Positions 1 through 9,632 of a stretch of 64,000 nucleotides of DNA are shown in pieces. The stretch covers positions 15,505,294 to 15,569,293 of the forward strand of contig JAAALK010000284.1 of the NCBI GenBank assembly GCA_019279435.1. The letters are read 5' to 3'. The stretch's first letter is position 1. The number at the start of each line of letters is the position of its first letter. A model generated the notes under the pieces. The model made no database searches and had not been told where the DNA came from. It was given only the letters and a program-made list of their open reading frames with translations. Position numbers and translations under genes: made by a program. The stretch is from Zizania palustris (lineage: Eukaryota > Streptophyta > Magnoliopsida > Poales > Poaceae).

Positions 1-1130
1 CCCCCCGGCCTAGCGACGCCCTCGGCTAGCAACTCGGAGAAGGAGGCCACGGCGGATGATCGCCAAGCTTCGTCTTGGCTTCCTTTGCTGGCTTCGTTCC
101 TGGAGCACCAGACAGGCCTCCGAGCGCTCCTGGAGCCTTTGGCGGAGAAGAGCCAGGACATCGCCAATTCGGACCTGGTCTCTGCTCTGAGCGAAGCTAG
201 GTCTCCGGCGCTCGACATGGCCCTCGAAAGGGCTGCCCTTCAGGTATGAAAAGCACCACAACCACTTCTAATTAGTAATTATGAACACTTTGGTACTTAC
301 TTGCTCCTTTTTTCAGCAATTCATCCTTGCTAGAGCGGCATCGACTTCCAATGAAGTCGAAACCAATCGACTCAAGAGGAAGGTTATCACCCTCCAAACT
401 GCCCTTAAAGGCTCCGACGAAAGATCCCTTCGGTTGGAGGAGGAGGCCCTATAGGAACGGAGGGCTAGAGCTGCGGTCAACGAAGCCCTCCGAATAGCGA
501 GGCAGGACAACGACGCGCTCCGTACTTCGGCCCAAGAGGGTGAAGCCGAGCGCGTGGTTCTTCGAGCGGAGGTTGAAAAGCTCCGACAATCGGCGGTTAC
601 TTCGAGCGCCCAGCTGGTGGAGCTCCAAGGAGCCCTTAATCAAGCGATGGCCCAGAAGAGCTCCTTGATGCTCCAAGTGGCCGAAGTGACTGCTACTGCT
701 GTGGGGCTGGAGGCGGCAGAGAAGAAGAACGCTAGTGCGGCAGAACGTACCTTGGACGCCCTTCAGGGTACCTTGGAATATTTTGGCACTATGTGCCCTT
801 CGTCTTCTGCGGCTACCAGCGAACCGCTCGATCGGAAGTTGAAGAGGATCCAAGTGGCAGTGTCGTTGATGATGAACTCCAGGCGTCTGGTACGGAGAGA
901 TCTCCGGTCAGTGCGCCGGCATTGGAGTTCTCCAGCACCTCGAAGCTCTTCAGATCCCCCTCGCTTCAGTCGGGGGTTCCACCCCTGGAAGCTTTGCCTC
1001 CGAAGACCTGCTGCACCCATCTTCAGACGTAGCCTTAGCCTGGGAAGCCTTCTGGTCGACTTGGAAGACGGACCACAAGGCTGCGGCCAAAGCTTGGATC
1101 GATGAAGCCCGTCGGCAGAAGCAGGCATAG
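1..1130 (+). pseudogene. Antisense extra gene of G1, coiled-coil protein, with intron (5' end off window)
   Basis: Plus-strand gene opposite to gag-pol. Exon 1 is open from base 1 and ends at CAG|GTATGA (donor at 244); a 73-bp intron ends in a T-rich tract and TTTCAG (acceptor at 316); exon 2 continues in frame. The product is rich in Glu, Ala, Leu, Arg and Lys in heptad-like order, predicted coiled coil from about 320 to 780. It resembles the C-terminal part of the 'putative gypsy-type transposon' proteins carried by grass Ty3/gypsy elements; family identity is inferred from composition and position. Lesions: an in-frame TAG at 452-454, where a CAG to TAG change is plausible, and frame changes near 790-830 and 1030. 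The best continuation switches frame and ends at TAG 1128-1130 after a Trp/Lys/Ala-rich tail. Function unknown. Confidence 0.6.
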
Positions 1131-1247
1131 ACAAGGCCACCACTTCCTGCCTCGCCAGCTCCGGCAATCACTGCTCCACCAACCAACCCGTAGGTCTAGC
1201 TCCTAGGGCAATCATGTATACAAAATCTTGTAAAGCCCCTTTCATTA

Positions 1248-1661
1248 ATGAAAGTTATAAACGAAAAGCTTGCTTGGGTGTTTTGTTCATTTTTAGGTTT
1301 GTCACGCCCTTCGAACCCTGACCTCGAAATACTGGATTTTACCGAAGGGCTTCAGAAGGAATGGGAAAGCCTCGAGAGCTTAAGGCCCTACCGCCGATCT
1401 CGCTTCTTTGTTCCTCGTGGATACAAAGGGGAGATACCCCCCGAAGTTTTTCAAGAGGTCTTAGCGTATATCAAGGAAGAGGAGAAAGAGAAGGCATCCT
1501 CGTCTTCTGAACACATGAATTGGTCTGATTTGGAGTATCAGGCCGAAGACCCTTCGGAGGTTAACTCCGAAAGGATTCTGACCTGGGCCGAGCTTCAAGA
1601 GGAGCAAAAGAAACTGCGAGCCTCGAAGAAGAATAGAAGTGCGCTGACTGAAAAAGACTAA
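1248..1661 (+). CDS. Second antisense ORF of G1, hypothetical acidic protein
   Basis: Open frame of up to 137 codons in the same direction as the antisense gene just upstream. A possible acceptor (T-rich stretch then TTTTTAG near 1290-1297) lies inside its first codons, so the true coding part may begin as an exon near 1298 rather than at the ATG at 1248. The protein is charged, with many Glu, Lys and Ser residues, an acidic Lys/Glu run near residues 85-95 and a Lys-rich end. I do not recognise a domain. Codon use (many TTCGA/CGAAG strings) matches the rest of G1. It could be the last exon of the antisense gene or an independent small ORF; either way it belongs to the retrotransposon, not to the host gene set. 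Confidence 0.4.
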   Translation: MKVINEKLAWVFCSFLGLSRPSNPDLEILDFTEGLQKEWESLESLRPYRRSRFFVPRGYKGEIPPEVFQEVLAYIKEEEKEKASSSSEHMNWSDLEYQAEDPSEVNSERILTWAELQEEQKKLRASKKNRSALTEKD

Positions 1662-1994
1662 ACCAGCAGCTTCGAGCTCCGAAGGACAGAGTAGTCGGAG
1701 GGGTAGCTCTAGAGGCCGACAGGGTCTTCGATTTTTCCTAGGCTTGGACCAAAACTTCTCCTGATGTATAAGTACGATGAATTAATGTGACTTGTTATGA
1801 AAGTATCCCTCCTACCCCTCCTTGTGGGTGGGGGATCCTTTGTTGTTCAAATGGGTTCGCCGGACACAATGATGCGCCGGACAACTTGATGCTTCGTATC
1901 ACACTTAATATTCATACTTCCGTATTATTATCTCGTAAGTTTCGAAGTTAGACCTGTCGCTTAGGGCCTTTGATTCATCATTTTTTATTATTTA
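1662..1994. other. G1 spacer with no recognisable gene
   Basis: Non-coding stretch between the antisense ORFs and the tandem repeats. It holds a C-rich patch near 1805-1835 and T-rich runs but no ORF or motif I can name. The spacer-like sequence continues into the degenerate first repeat unit. Confidence 0.5.
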
Positions 1995-2735
1995 TTATTA
2001 TGTTTTTTTAAAGTGTCTCGTTAGCCTGGGCCTCGAAACCTTATTACTTGGTCACCTTCGACTCTTTTACAGATTGCTTGAACCCGTAGGCCGGAAGATC
2101 TGTTTAGGATCCTAACAAGCCAGAGCCTGGAATCCGTAGGCTGGCCACCTTCGGCTCTTTTACAGATACTTCGTACCCGGAGGCCGGAAAATCTGTTTTT
2201 TTAAGTCCTTAGACTCTTCTACGTATCCTAACAAGCCGGAGCCTGGAATCCATAGGCTGGCTACCTTCGGCTCTTATACAGATACTTCGTACCCAGAGGC
2301 CGGAAATCTGTTTTTTTAAAGTCCTTAGACTCTTCTACGGATCCTAACAAGCCAGAGCCTGGAATCCATAGGTTGGCCACCTTCGGTTCTTTTACAGATA
2401 CTTCGTACCCGGAGGCCAGAAATCTATTTTTTTAAAGTCCTTAGACTCTTCTACGGATCCTAACAAGCCGGAGCCTGGAATCCGTAGGCTGGCCACCTTC
2501 AGTCTCTTTTACAGATACTTCGTACCTGAAGGCCATAAATCTGTTTTTTTAAGGTCCTTAACTCTTCTACGGATCCTAACAAGCTGGAGCCTGGAATCCG
2601 TAGGCTGGCCACCTTCGGCTCTTTTACAGATACTTCATACCCGGAGGCCGGAAATCTGTTTTTTTTAAGTCCTTAGACTCTTCTACGGATCCTAACAAGC
2701 TGGAGCCTGGAATCCGTAGGCTGGCAGCGGAGCCC
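1995..2735. repeat. 116-bp tandem repeat array in the G1 3' region
   Basis: The string CCTAACAAGC recurs at 2111, 2227, 2343, 2459, 2575 and 2691, exactly 116 bp apart each time. Each unit contains GGAGCCTGGAATCC, an ACCTTCGG segment, TTTTACAGATACTTC, AGGCCGGAAATCTG, a T-tract and CTTAGACTCTTCTACGGATC. The first copy (before 2111) is clearly diverged, while the inner copies differ by a few substitutions. Placement between pol and the 3' LTR is the position where Tat-type plant retrotransposons are known to carry hypervariable tandem repeats. Confidence 0.93.
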
Positions 2736-2983
2736 TCGAACCCATGGTTCGCAGACTGCTGTCCGGGTCTTGGGAAAGATGCTTGACTCTACAAGCATCT
2801 CCGTCCTCCCGATGCAGTCCATCCAGAGTAGGGATACTCGAAGAGTAAACAAATTCGACCCCCCGCTTTTATTTAGAAAAGGAAGTTTTACAAGTGATTA
2901 CAAGGAGCCCCTAAGCGTAATAACGCTTAAGGTGCTCCGCATGCCATGCATGTTTCAATTCTCCCCCTTCTAAATTAGCTAAT

Positions 2984-3950
2984 TTAAACGATCCAGGACT
3001 GTCCTGAGCGTAGGATAATATATGGTCCTTCCCATTTATTTCCTAGCTTCCCTGGTGCTATTACACTTCGCAAAACTAGATGACCTGGTCTAAGCTCGTT
3101 CGGCTTTATCTTCGGGTCATACCATGTTTTTGTTTGGCCTTGGTACTTCGTCAGATTGACTGACAGCTCGAAGCCTTGTTTCTTCTGATAAGTCCAGCGA
3201 AGTGTTTCTTTCATCTTCATCTCCGGGCTGCACTACACGAAGGGATCCACCTTTGAGCTCCGTAGGAGTCATGGCCTCATCTCCGAAGAGTAGTCTAAAT
3301 GGGGTAAAACCTGTGGATCTGGTTTGAGTGGTTCGAATGGACCACAAAATCTTGGGGAGCTCTTCGACCCACAGCCCCTTGGCCAGCCCAACAATCCTTC
3401 GATTTAAACCAGAGAGGATGTTCCCATTGGCTCGCTCGACAGCTCCGTTGGACTGTGGATGGCGCACTGCTGCGAAGCACAACTTAATGCCCAGTTCTTC
3501 ACAAAATTCTTTGAATGTGTCAGCTTCGAACTGGGTTCCATTATCCACGGTTAGCTTCTCTTGGCACTCCGAACCTGCATATAACATTCTGCCAGAAAAA
3601 CTTTTGCACATTCCTTGAAGTGATAGCAGTCAATGGTTCTGCCTCGACCCATTTTGAGAAATACTCGATTGCTACCACTACAAACTTCAAGCTTCCTTTG
3701 GCCATTGGGAAAGGGCCTATGAGGTCCATGCCCCATCGAGCCATTGGCCACACTAGGGCAATAACTTGAAGTGGTACCGGCGGACGGTGGCTTCGTTTCC
3801 CCATCCACTAGGCATCCTTGGCAGGTTCGGACTAACTCCTCCGCATCTCTCACAACTGTCGGCCAGTAAAGCCCCTGCCGAAGTGTTTTCCCTACTAGGG
3901 CGCGAGGGGCTAAGTGGCTTCCACATAAGCCTTCGTGAATGTCCCGAAGT
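2984..3950 (-). pseudogene. G1 integrase region of pol (frameshifted)
   Basis: Integrase inserts element cDNA into host DNA. Visible in order on the minus strand: an HHCC zinc-binding part (His codons near 3935 and 3915, CQGC near 3815-3825); the catalytic core with GMDLIGPF near 3725, VDNGTQF near 3540 and NGAVERAN near 3430, giving the D, D and E residues; and a C-terminal GPY/F module (KWEGPYIIL near 3030). No chromodomain follows. The parts lie in different frames, with shifts near 3800, 3600 and 3200, so no single protein can be made. It continues directly from the RNase H part of the same polyprotein. Confidence 0.88.
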
Positions 3951-5056
3951 ATGTCTTGGCCTTCTGGTTGGGAGATGCACCGGAGTAGAGGAGAACACAC
4001 TCCGGCTTTGTACAACATTCCATTGACAAGCTTATAATTTCTAGCCCTTGACTGCAGCCTTCGGAAATCCGGACCTTCGGAAGAGTCTGTACTACCTTGC
4101 AAGATGTCCATTATCGGAGCTCGCCAATCCGTGGCTGGAATGCAAAGGACTTCTGCGGAGGGTAATTGATTGACAGCAGGCTTTACTAGTTCTTCATAGA
4201 AAGCACCCTCCGGTAGGTCTAATGCTCTAGCCGCAGCCTTTGCCAGAATGTGTGCAAGTTGATTCTCTGCTCGAGGGATGCTCCGAATAGAGAATCCTTT
4301 GAATGCTGCTTCAGCCTTGCGGATCTCTTCAAGATATTGCGCTAGGTGCAGGTTCTTTGCCTGAAAGCTCTTATCAACATGCCCTGCGACGACTTGGGAA
4401 TCTGTCTTAATTATTATCCTTGCTGCTCCAAGTGCCTTTGCCTTTCGAAGGCCTAGCAGGACCCCTTCGTATTCTGCGATATTATTGGTGGTTTTAAAGT
4501 TGAGCCTCACAGAATACATGGGCTTTTGCCCTGACGGCGATATGATGACTGCACCAGCTCCAGCACCAGGTGCCTGATAAGCTCCGTCAGAAAATATTGT
4601 CCATAAACCTTTAGAGGGCTCCTCTGGAGCCCAAACTGCAGATGGAGTCCACTCGGCTACGAAGTCAGCTATGATTTGGGATTTTATAGCTGTTCTTGCT
4701 GTGAAGGAGATTCCGAAGGGGGATAGCTCGACAGCCCATTTTCCAATCCTACCTGCAGAGTCTTTGCTTCGGAGCATATCCCCAAGAGGATACGAGGTAG
4801 GAACGATTAGGTTATGCACCAAAACATAATGCCTTAGCTTTCGTGAGGCCATTACCAGGGCATAAGCAAATTTCTCGAGCTCGGAGTATCTTATCTTAGC
4901 TCCGGACAAAGCTTCTGCAACAAAATAAACAGGGTTCTGTACCAGCTTTCCCTTAAGCTCAACTTCCCGGACCAATACTACACTTACTGCGGAGCCTGTT
5001 GCTGTAAGATAAAGGAGGAGTGTTTCTTCTGGGAGGGGCACAGTAAGTGTTGACAA
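3950..5056 (-). pseudogene. G1 RNase H plus additional plant-type RNase H (aRNH) region of pol
   Basis: One long open frame from 5056 carries two RNase H-like modules. Residues about 10-135 are the retroelement RNase H that follows RT (ATGSAVSVVL, YSELEKFAYALV, adjoining IIADFVAEW). Residues about 151-280 are a second module of the archaeal/plant type seen in Tat elements: FSDGAY (Asp157), AEYEG (Glu195), KTDSQVV (Asp219). The fourth expected Asp in the NxxAD motif reads His (NQLAHILA, residue 269), which would weaken or abolish metal-dependent cleavage. RNase H removes RNA from the RNA-DNA hybrid during reverse transcription. The same frame runs on into the integrase zinc finger. An in-frame TAG near 5090 separates it from RT. 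Confidence 0.87.
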
Positions 5057-5089
5057 GCTTCCGAGGTATGCTTTTATGTCATCAAAGCT

Positions 5090-6241
5090 CTTCTAGCATT
5101 CTGATGTCCAACTGAAGCTTTCAAACCCCTTTAGGGCTATGAAAATTGGGAGGCTTCGTTCTACTGACCTGGCCAAGAATCTGCTAAGGGCTGCGAGCCT
5201 CCCTGCTAGCTTCTGGACCTGCTTCAAATTCCCTAGTGGAGCCATTCTTTGCAGTGCACTTATCTGCGTTGGGCTAGCTTCGATTCCCCTGCTCGAAACT
5301 AAGTACCCTAGCAGTTTTCCTGCTTGTGCTCCGAACCTGCATTTTTCAGGGTTGAGGCTGTACTCCACATGCTCGGAGGCTCTCAAACGTCTCAGCTAGG
5401 TCTAGGCTATGCTGGTGATTTTGAGCACTTTTTATTACAATGTCATCCATATAGGCTTCGACATTTCGACCTATTTGGTGACCTAGAGCCTTAGCTATTA
5501 AACGTGAAAAAGTGGCTCTGGCATTCCGCAAACCAAACGGCATTCTTACATAACAAAATACCCGGAAGGAGTTATAAAACTTGTCTTGGCTTCGTCTTCG
5601 CGCTTCAGCCAAACTTGATGATATCCGGAGTAGGCATCGAGGAAACTTAGCAATTTGGAGCCAGCTGTGGAATCCACCAGCTGGTCTATTCGGGGCATCG
5701 AGTAGGGGTCTCGCGGGCATGCTTTATTTAATGAAGTGAAGTCAATACACATGCGCCATTTGTTCGATTCCTTCTTCCTTACAAAAATAGGGTTATCCAA
5801 CCACTCGGTATGGGCTACCTCCCTGATGATGCCAGCCCTCAGTAATTTTTCTACTTCGGTTTTGGCGAGGCTTGCTCTTTCTGCAGACAGCTTGAGGAGC
5901 CCCTGGTGTACTGGCCTGGCCTTCGGGTTGACGAGCAGGCTATGCTCGATGATGCTCCAATCCACCCCGGTGATGTCTTCGTCGGTCCAGGCGAAGACAT
6001 CCAGATTTTGCTTGACGACTTCTTCCAATGAGGCAGCTATCTCCGGGGATAGCCCTTTGCCGAACTGTATTGGATATTCTTTGCCATCTCTTGAGATTAT
6101 CCTTGTCTCGACATCACCTTCCGGGCTTGGCTTGAGGGAGAGCCCTTTTGAAGGGTTCGAAGCCTCCGGCATTTCTTCCGTGCTCTCCACCACGTTGTGC
6201 ACTTGTCGGGGATCCAACGGCTGGCCGTGCCCATACTCCAT
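5090..6241 (-). pseudogene. G1 reverse transcriptase region of pol (frameshifted)
   Basis: RNA-directed DNA polymerase of a Ty3/gypsy element. The N-terminal frame (6241-5546) holds the conserved run from GIIREV through WRMCIDFTSLNKACPRD and FLDAYSGYHQV, which contains the first catalytic Asp. A shift near 5560 moves to a frame with MPFGLRNARATF and the active-site box AYMDDIVIK, with Met in the variable position where Val is common in this group. Another shift near 5385 moves to the thumb and connection segment (PEKCRFGAQAGKLLGYLVS). At least two frameshifts and the stop near 5090 disable it. Protease lies upstream and RNase H downstream, as in Ty3/gypsy polyproteins. Confidence 0.9.
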
Positions 6242-6342
6242 TCTCCGGGCTATAGCTTGGTCTCCTGAAATAGTAAGAACTCCACCTTACGTGGGCATTT
6301 TGAGACAGCGATAGTTGTGATGCGCTATAGCCCCGAATTGGT

Positions 6343-6720
6343 TCAGCATCCCTCTCCGAAGATTGCGTTGTAAGCATAAGGGGCGTCAACAACGTCGAAG
6401 ATCACCTCTTCTACCCTGGCCAAGGGCCCCTCTCCGAAAGCAACCTCGAGGCCTATCTGGCCGAGGGCATCGAGAGGCGGTCCTGACAAACCTTGAAGTG
6501 GTCGGCCGCTGGAAGTAGATGCTTCCGAGGTATGCACATTTGATCGAAGGCCTCGAACAAAAAGTATGTCTGCGGAGCTTCCAGCCGTCCACTAGGATCC
6601 TTTGGACTTCCACTCCTACTATGTCCGCGGAAATGACCAAGGGGTCAGCATGGGGAAACTTTACCCCCACAGCATCGCTAGCAGTAAATGAGATGGGCAC
6701 ATGAGACCACTCTGGCATCC
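6343..6720 (-). pseudogene. G1 aspartic protease region (frameshifted)
   Basis: Retropepsin-like protease that would cut the Gag-Pol polyprotein. The N-terminal frame shows PLVISADIVGVEVQRILVDG; the frame then changes by one base near 6585, right after the catalytic VDG, to SSADILF, and continues to EVIFDVVDAPYAYNAIFG near 6370, the typical second half of plant Ty3/gypsy proteases. The frameshift at the catalytic triad makes the copy inactive. It sits between gag (right) and RT (left) with no room for another gene. Confidence 0.75.
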
Positions 6721-7018
6721 CTTATGCGGAGCTTGAAGTCCCAATGTGCCCAACCTCGCGGACGTATTCACGCCGCTGTCTTTTGGACATGTTTCCGAGG
6801 GTCCCCCCTCCGGAGATGGGCAGGTCCACTCGTTTGCCACGGTCTTGTGGGTCTTACTGCTTCGGTGGTGGCATAATGTTGGCCACCGGGAGTCGCATGG
6901 GGGCTTCGGGGACACCGGCTCGGGCCACAATTTACACAGGCTCCGACCGTGCCGCAGGTGGGGCTCGATCTGAAGTACTCTTCCTGGTACTTCGTCCTAG
7001 GTACTCGCATCGAAGGGT

Positions 7019-8440
7019 TAACACCGATTTGCAGTCCTTCGTGTCATGGCTTCTATTGTCGCCATGCACGCAGCAGAAAAAGCTCTAGCGCCTGCCAGGT
7101 GTTCTCTCTTGAGGCTTTGGTGCTCCAGCCTTGAAGTTCTGCGTCTGTTGATAACTGGTCGGTGCCTTCGGAACGGAGGGTGTAATGCTTAGTACCTCCG
7201 AACGGAAATGCTTCTTCCCTCGCCTGTGCTCGTTGAAGCGGCTATCTTGAGGGGGTTGTAGAGGAGCCGAGGCTTTTGGCTCCGCCTTAACTTCTCAGAG
7301 GGTAGGTGCGGGTGCTCTGGCCCACCAGAGACAGCCTTCCTCCGCCTTGGCATACTGTTCGAAGTATGCCATCAGCTGCGCCACAGACGTCACCGGCTTC
7401 CAATGGAGTTTGCTCAGGAGGTCGGGGTTTAGCACCCCTTCGCGGGAGGCGTCGACTACCGAAGAGGTAGACAGGCCCTTAATCTGTGACAGTGTGGGCG
7501 AAGCGCGTGAAGTATTCTCGGAGTGTTTCTCCTGCCCGCTGCTTCACCTTGAACAAACTCCCTGTGGAAATCGGGGCAACAAAGGTACCCTGGAAGTTGC
7601 TCACAAACTTCTTCTTCAACTGCTCCTAGGACCTGATCGATCATGGCTTCAGGGACCAGAACCATCGGAGCGCCACGCCTTCGAGAGCAAGGGGGAAACC
7701 CTTCGCCATCGTGTTGCGCATCCCTCCGCTTGCTTCTATTGCTAGGGCATACGAGTGGGCGAACTCTTCGGGGTCTGACCCACCGGAGTACTTGTGCAAC
7801 TTTGAGGCCTTGAATGTGGGATCGAAAGGCACTCTTTTCAAGTCCGAATTCAGCGGAGACTCATCATCGAAAGATGCATTCTCAGCCTCCTCCGGGACTT
7901 GGGCAGCTTCTGGGAGGTTGCGAGCACCACCGTCTTGAGGCCCTTCTGGAGTCTCGGTGGAGGCTTGAGTGCGGAAGCGATCGGCGGCCTCTTGCCTCCA
8001 CCTAGCTACTTCCTCCTGAAGCCTGGCTAGTTGAGTAGCCTCGGTTCCAGGAAGGTCTTCATCTTCATCGGAGGGTAGCTCCGAGTCTTGGGAGCTGACA
8101 TAATTAGTCCGAAGCACCGTAGGAGGAGCTCAAGGACCCCTGGGCACTCGATGCCCAGTGGCATCTTCGGGAATCGTTGGAGCGGTTGAGGGCCCAGCTC
8201 CTGTGGTCCGAGGGGACCTTCGGAGGGGACCCGAGGCTAGGCTTCGCTTTGGAGGCATAGCTAGTCCCGAATAGGTCTGAAGATCGGGGACTTCGATTGA
8301 TCTGGGAAGGCGAGCGGGGGCCTTCGAACCGCACTAAGAATCCCCTTACCGAAGGGTGCGCGGAATCTTTGGACTCTGAGGCTCCATCCGTAAGTGCTCT
8401 TCGAAGTGCAGTCAGCAGTAGAGAACAAGCTTTTAGAACT
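7019..8440 (-). pseudogene. G1 gag (frameshifted)
   Basis: Capsid and nucleocapsid protein of the virus-like particle. Going 5' to 3' on the minus strand: a Ser/Arg-rich N-terminal segment (about 8440-8110), an acidic Glu/Asp segment (DEDEDLPGTEATQLARLQEE near 8060), a capsid part containing FDPTFKASKLHKYSGGSDPEE (split as FDPTFKAS and KLHKYSGGSDPEEF, about 7820-7770) and, in another frame, KKKFVSNFQG and AGETLREYFTRFA (about 7610-7510), which is the Retrotrans_gag signature. A zinc-knuckle-like CX2HX5HX4C (SHDTKDC near 7035) follows after an in-frame stop near 7085. At least two frameshifts and one stop interrupt it. Between 7019 and 6720 I see only diverged linker sequence. Confidence 0.78.
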
Positions 8441-8441
8441 T

Positions 8442-8462
8442 GGTTCCCGACGGACGGCGCCA
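8442..8462 (-). other. G1 primer binding site
   Basis: Three bases inside the 5' LTR the minus strand reads TGGCGCCGTC followed by a C/G-rich stretch. This is the TGGCGCCGT-type primer site used by many plant Ty3/gypsy elements (tRNA-Asp-like); which tRNA primes this family is inferred, not shown. Confidence 0.6.
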
Positions 8463-8464
8463 AT

Positions 8465-8960
8465 TGTTGGCGTAAAAGTTTACGCTAGCAGGTTCTCTGA
8501 GATCAAGAACAGACAAACAGTGAGTTCGTGTCTAAGAGCTATCTCAAGCCTCCGTATTGGATAATAGCTCAAGTGGTTCGAATATGTGTATTGAATAGTC
8601 CGGGTATCATGTCCCCGTTACAGGGTAGAGAGGGGGGTATTTATAGGCAAAAATGTTTAAGGAAAATACCTAATTACCCCCAGATTACAACCGACATAGT
8701 GGAAACTATTCGGTACATGGAGCAGGGTTAAAAGGGTAAAATTTATCTGAGGCAGATGGGTAAGCCAAACATCTTATCAATCTTGTCGTTCTGCTTCGGA
8801 GCCTTCGTATCTTGCGGAGAGCTTCTCAGGACTTCGGATCGAGGCACCCTTCGGCTTGACGCCTTCACCTTCGAACAAGGAGCCCACCATCTCCGAAGCT
8901 TAGTGGATCTTTTGAGTTGTTAATCTCTAAGTCTTGAAAGTGAAGCAATTTCCCCCAACA
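8465..8960 (-). repeat. G1 5' LTR
   Basis: 496-bp LTR with the inverted ends TGTTGG...CCAACA on the plus strand. A minus-strand TATA box (CTATAAATA) lies at about 8638-8646. The primer site abuts its left end and copia A sequence begins immediately at its right end, so the boundary is well fixed. The second LTR is outside the window. A related 418-bp solo LTR occurs at 61,538-61,955. Confidence 0.88.
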
Positions 8961-9632
8961 TTATCTTTTTAATTTTCAGGCTTTTCATTTTCCTTTTTCA
9001 TTTTTGCCAAGGGTTATTTGCATGTCAAATCTTATGCTAACCGACCAAGTCAAGCCTAGGCCAGAACTAGACCATCGGAAGCTTAAGACATTGGTCTTGG
9101 CATACACTACACGGTCCTAGTTCATACCAAAGTGTTATGGTAAGCAATCCAGAACAATGCAATGCGACAAAGCAAACCCACTTGGATCTTTTCAACTTAA
9201 GCATAAAAAGGCATGGATTTTTCATTCATTTTTGATTTTTATCGTTTTTATAGCACATTTTCCATGTTAAATCATAAAGATGTTCAAGTTGCATATCTGC
9301 ACCTATGTAAGGAACTAGCTACAAGGCATGTAACAGATAGCAAAAGCACTTAGCCTACACATGCTAGTTACCAGAAGCAATGGTGATCATTTTTCAGGTT
9401 TAAAACATAAAAGCCTTGCATATGACAGATATCAGACATATCAAGTGAACTGAACCAAAGCATGATCATTGACAAGTAATCAAAAGCATGTACCAGCTAG
9501 AATAAGTAAAGCAGTTCAATCATATAACAGAAGCAAGCTCAAAAGTGTGATATGTGAGTATGTATGATATGAACACACACAAAAAGACTCAGGAAAAGAG
9601 TAAAGAAGAAAGAGAACTGATGCAAAAATATC
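8961..9632 (-). other. Copia A 3' untranslated region, no gene
   Basis: 672 bp between the G1 insertion and the end of pol, collinear with 21,829-22,484 of copia B. No ORF; short AT-rich segments only. The part next to the 3' LTR, expected to hold the polypurine tract, is beyond G1 and outside the window. Confidence 0.7.

Larger units (their letters stand above)
1..8960 (-). mobile_element. Tat-lineage Ty3/gypsy retrotransposon G1 (left end off window)
   Basis: LTR retrotransposon read on the minus strand: 5' LTR at 8465-8960, primer site, gag, protease, RT, RNase H, a second plant-type RNase H, integrase, then a tandem-repeat block and an antisense gene before the 3' LTR, which lies left of the window. 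The order protease-RT-RNase H-integrase places it in Ty3/gypsy. The second RNase H and the lack of a chromodomain point to the Tat clade, whose grass members (Grande, for example) are known for extra ORFs between pol and the 3' LTR. It is inserted in the 3' untranslated part of copia A: sequence resuming at 8961 (TTATC...) matches copia B from about 21,829 onward, where no G1 is present. Numerous stops and frameshifts make the copy defective. Confidence 0.9.

Noticed and set aside
2040..2735. Regular array considered as a CRISPR
   Set aside because: The whole 116-bp unit repeats with no unique spacers; the context is a plant retrotransposon.
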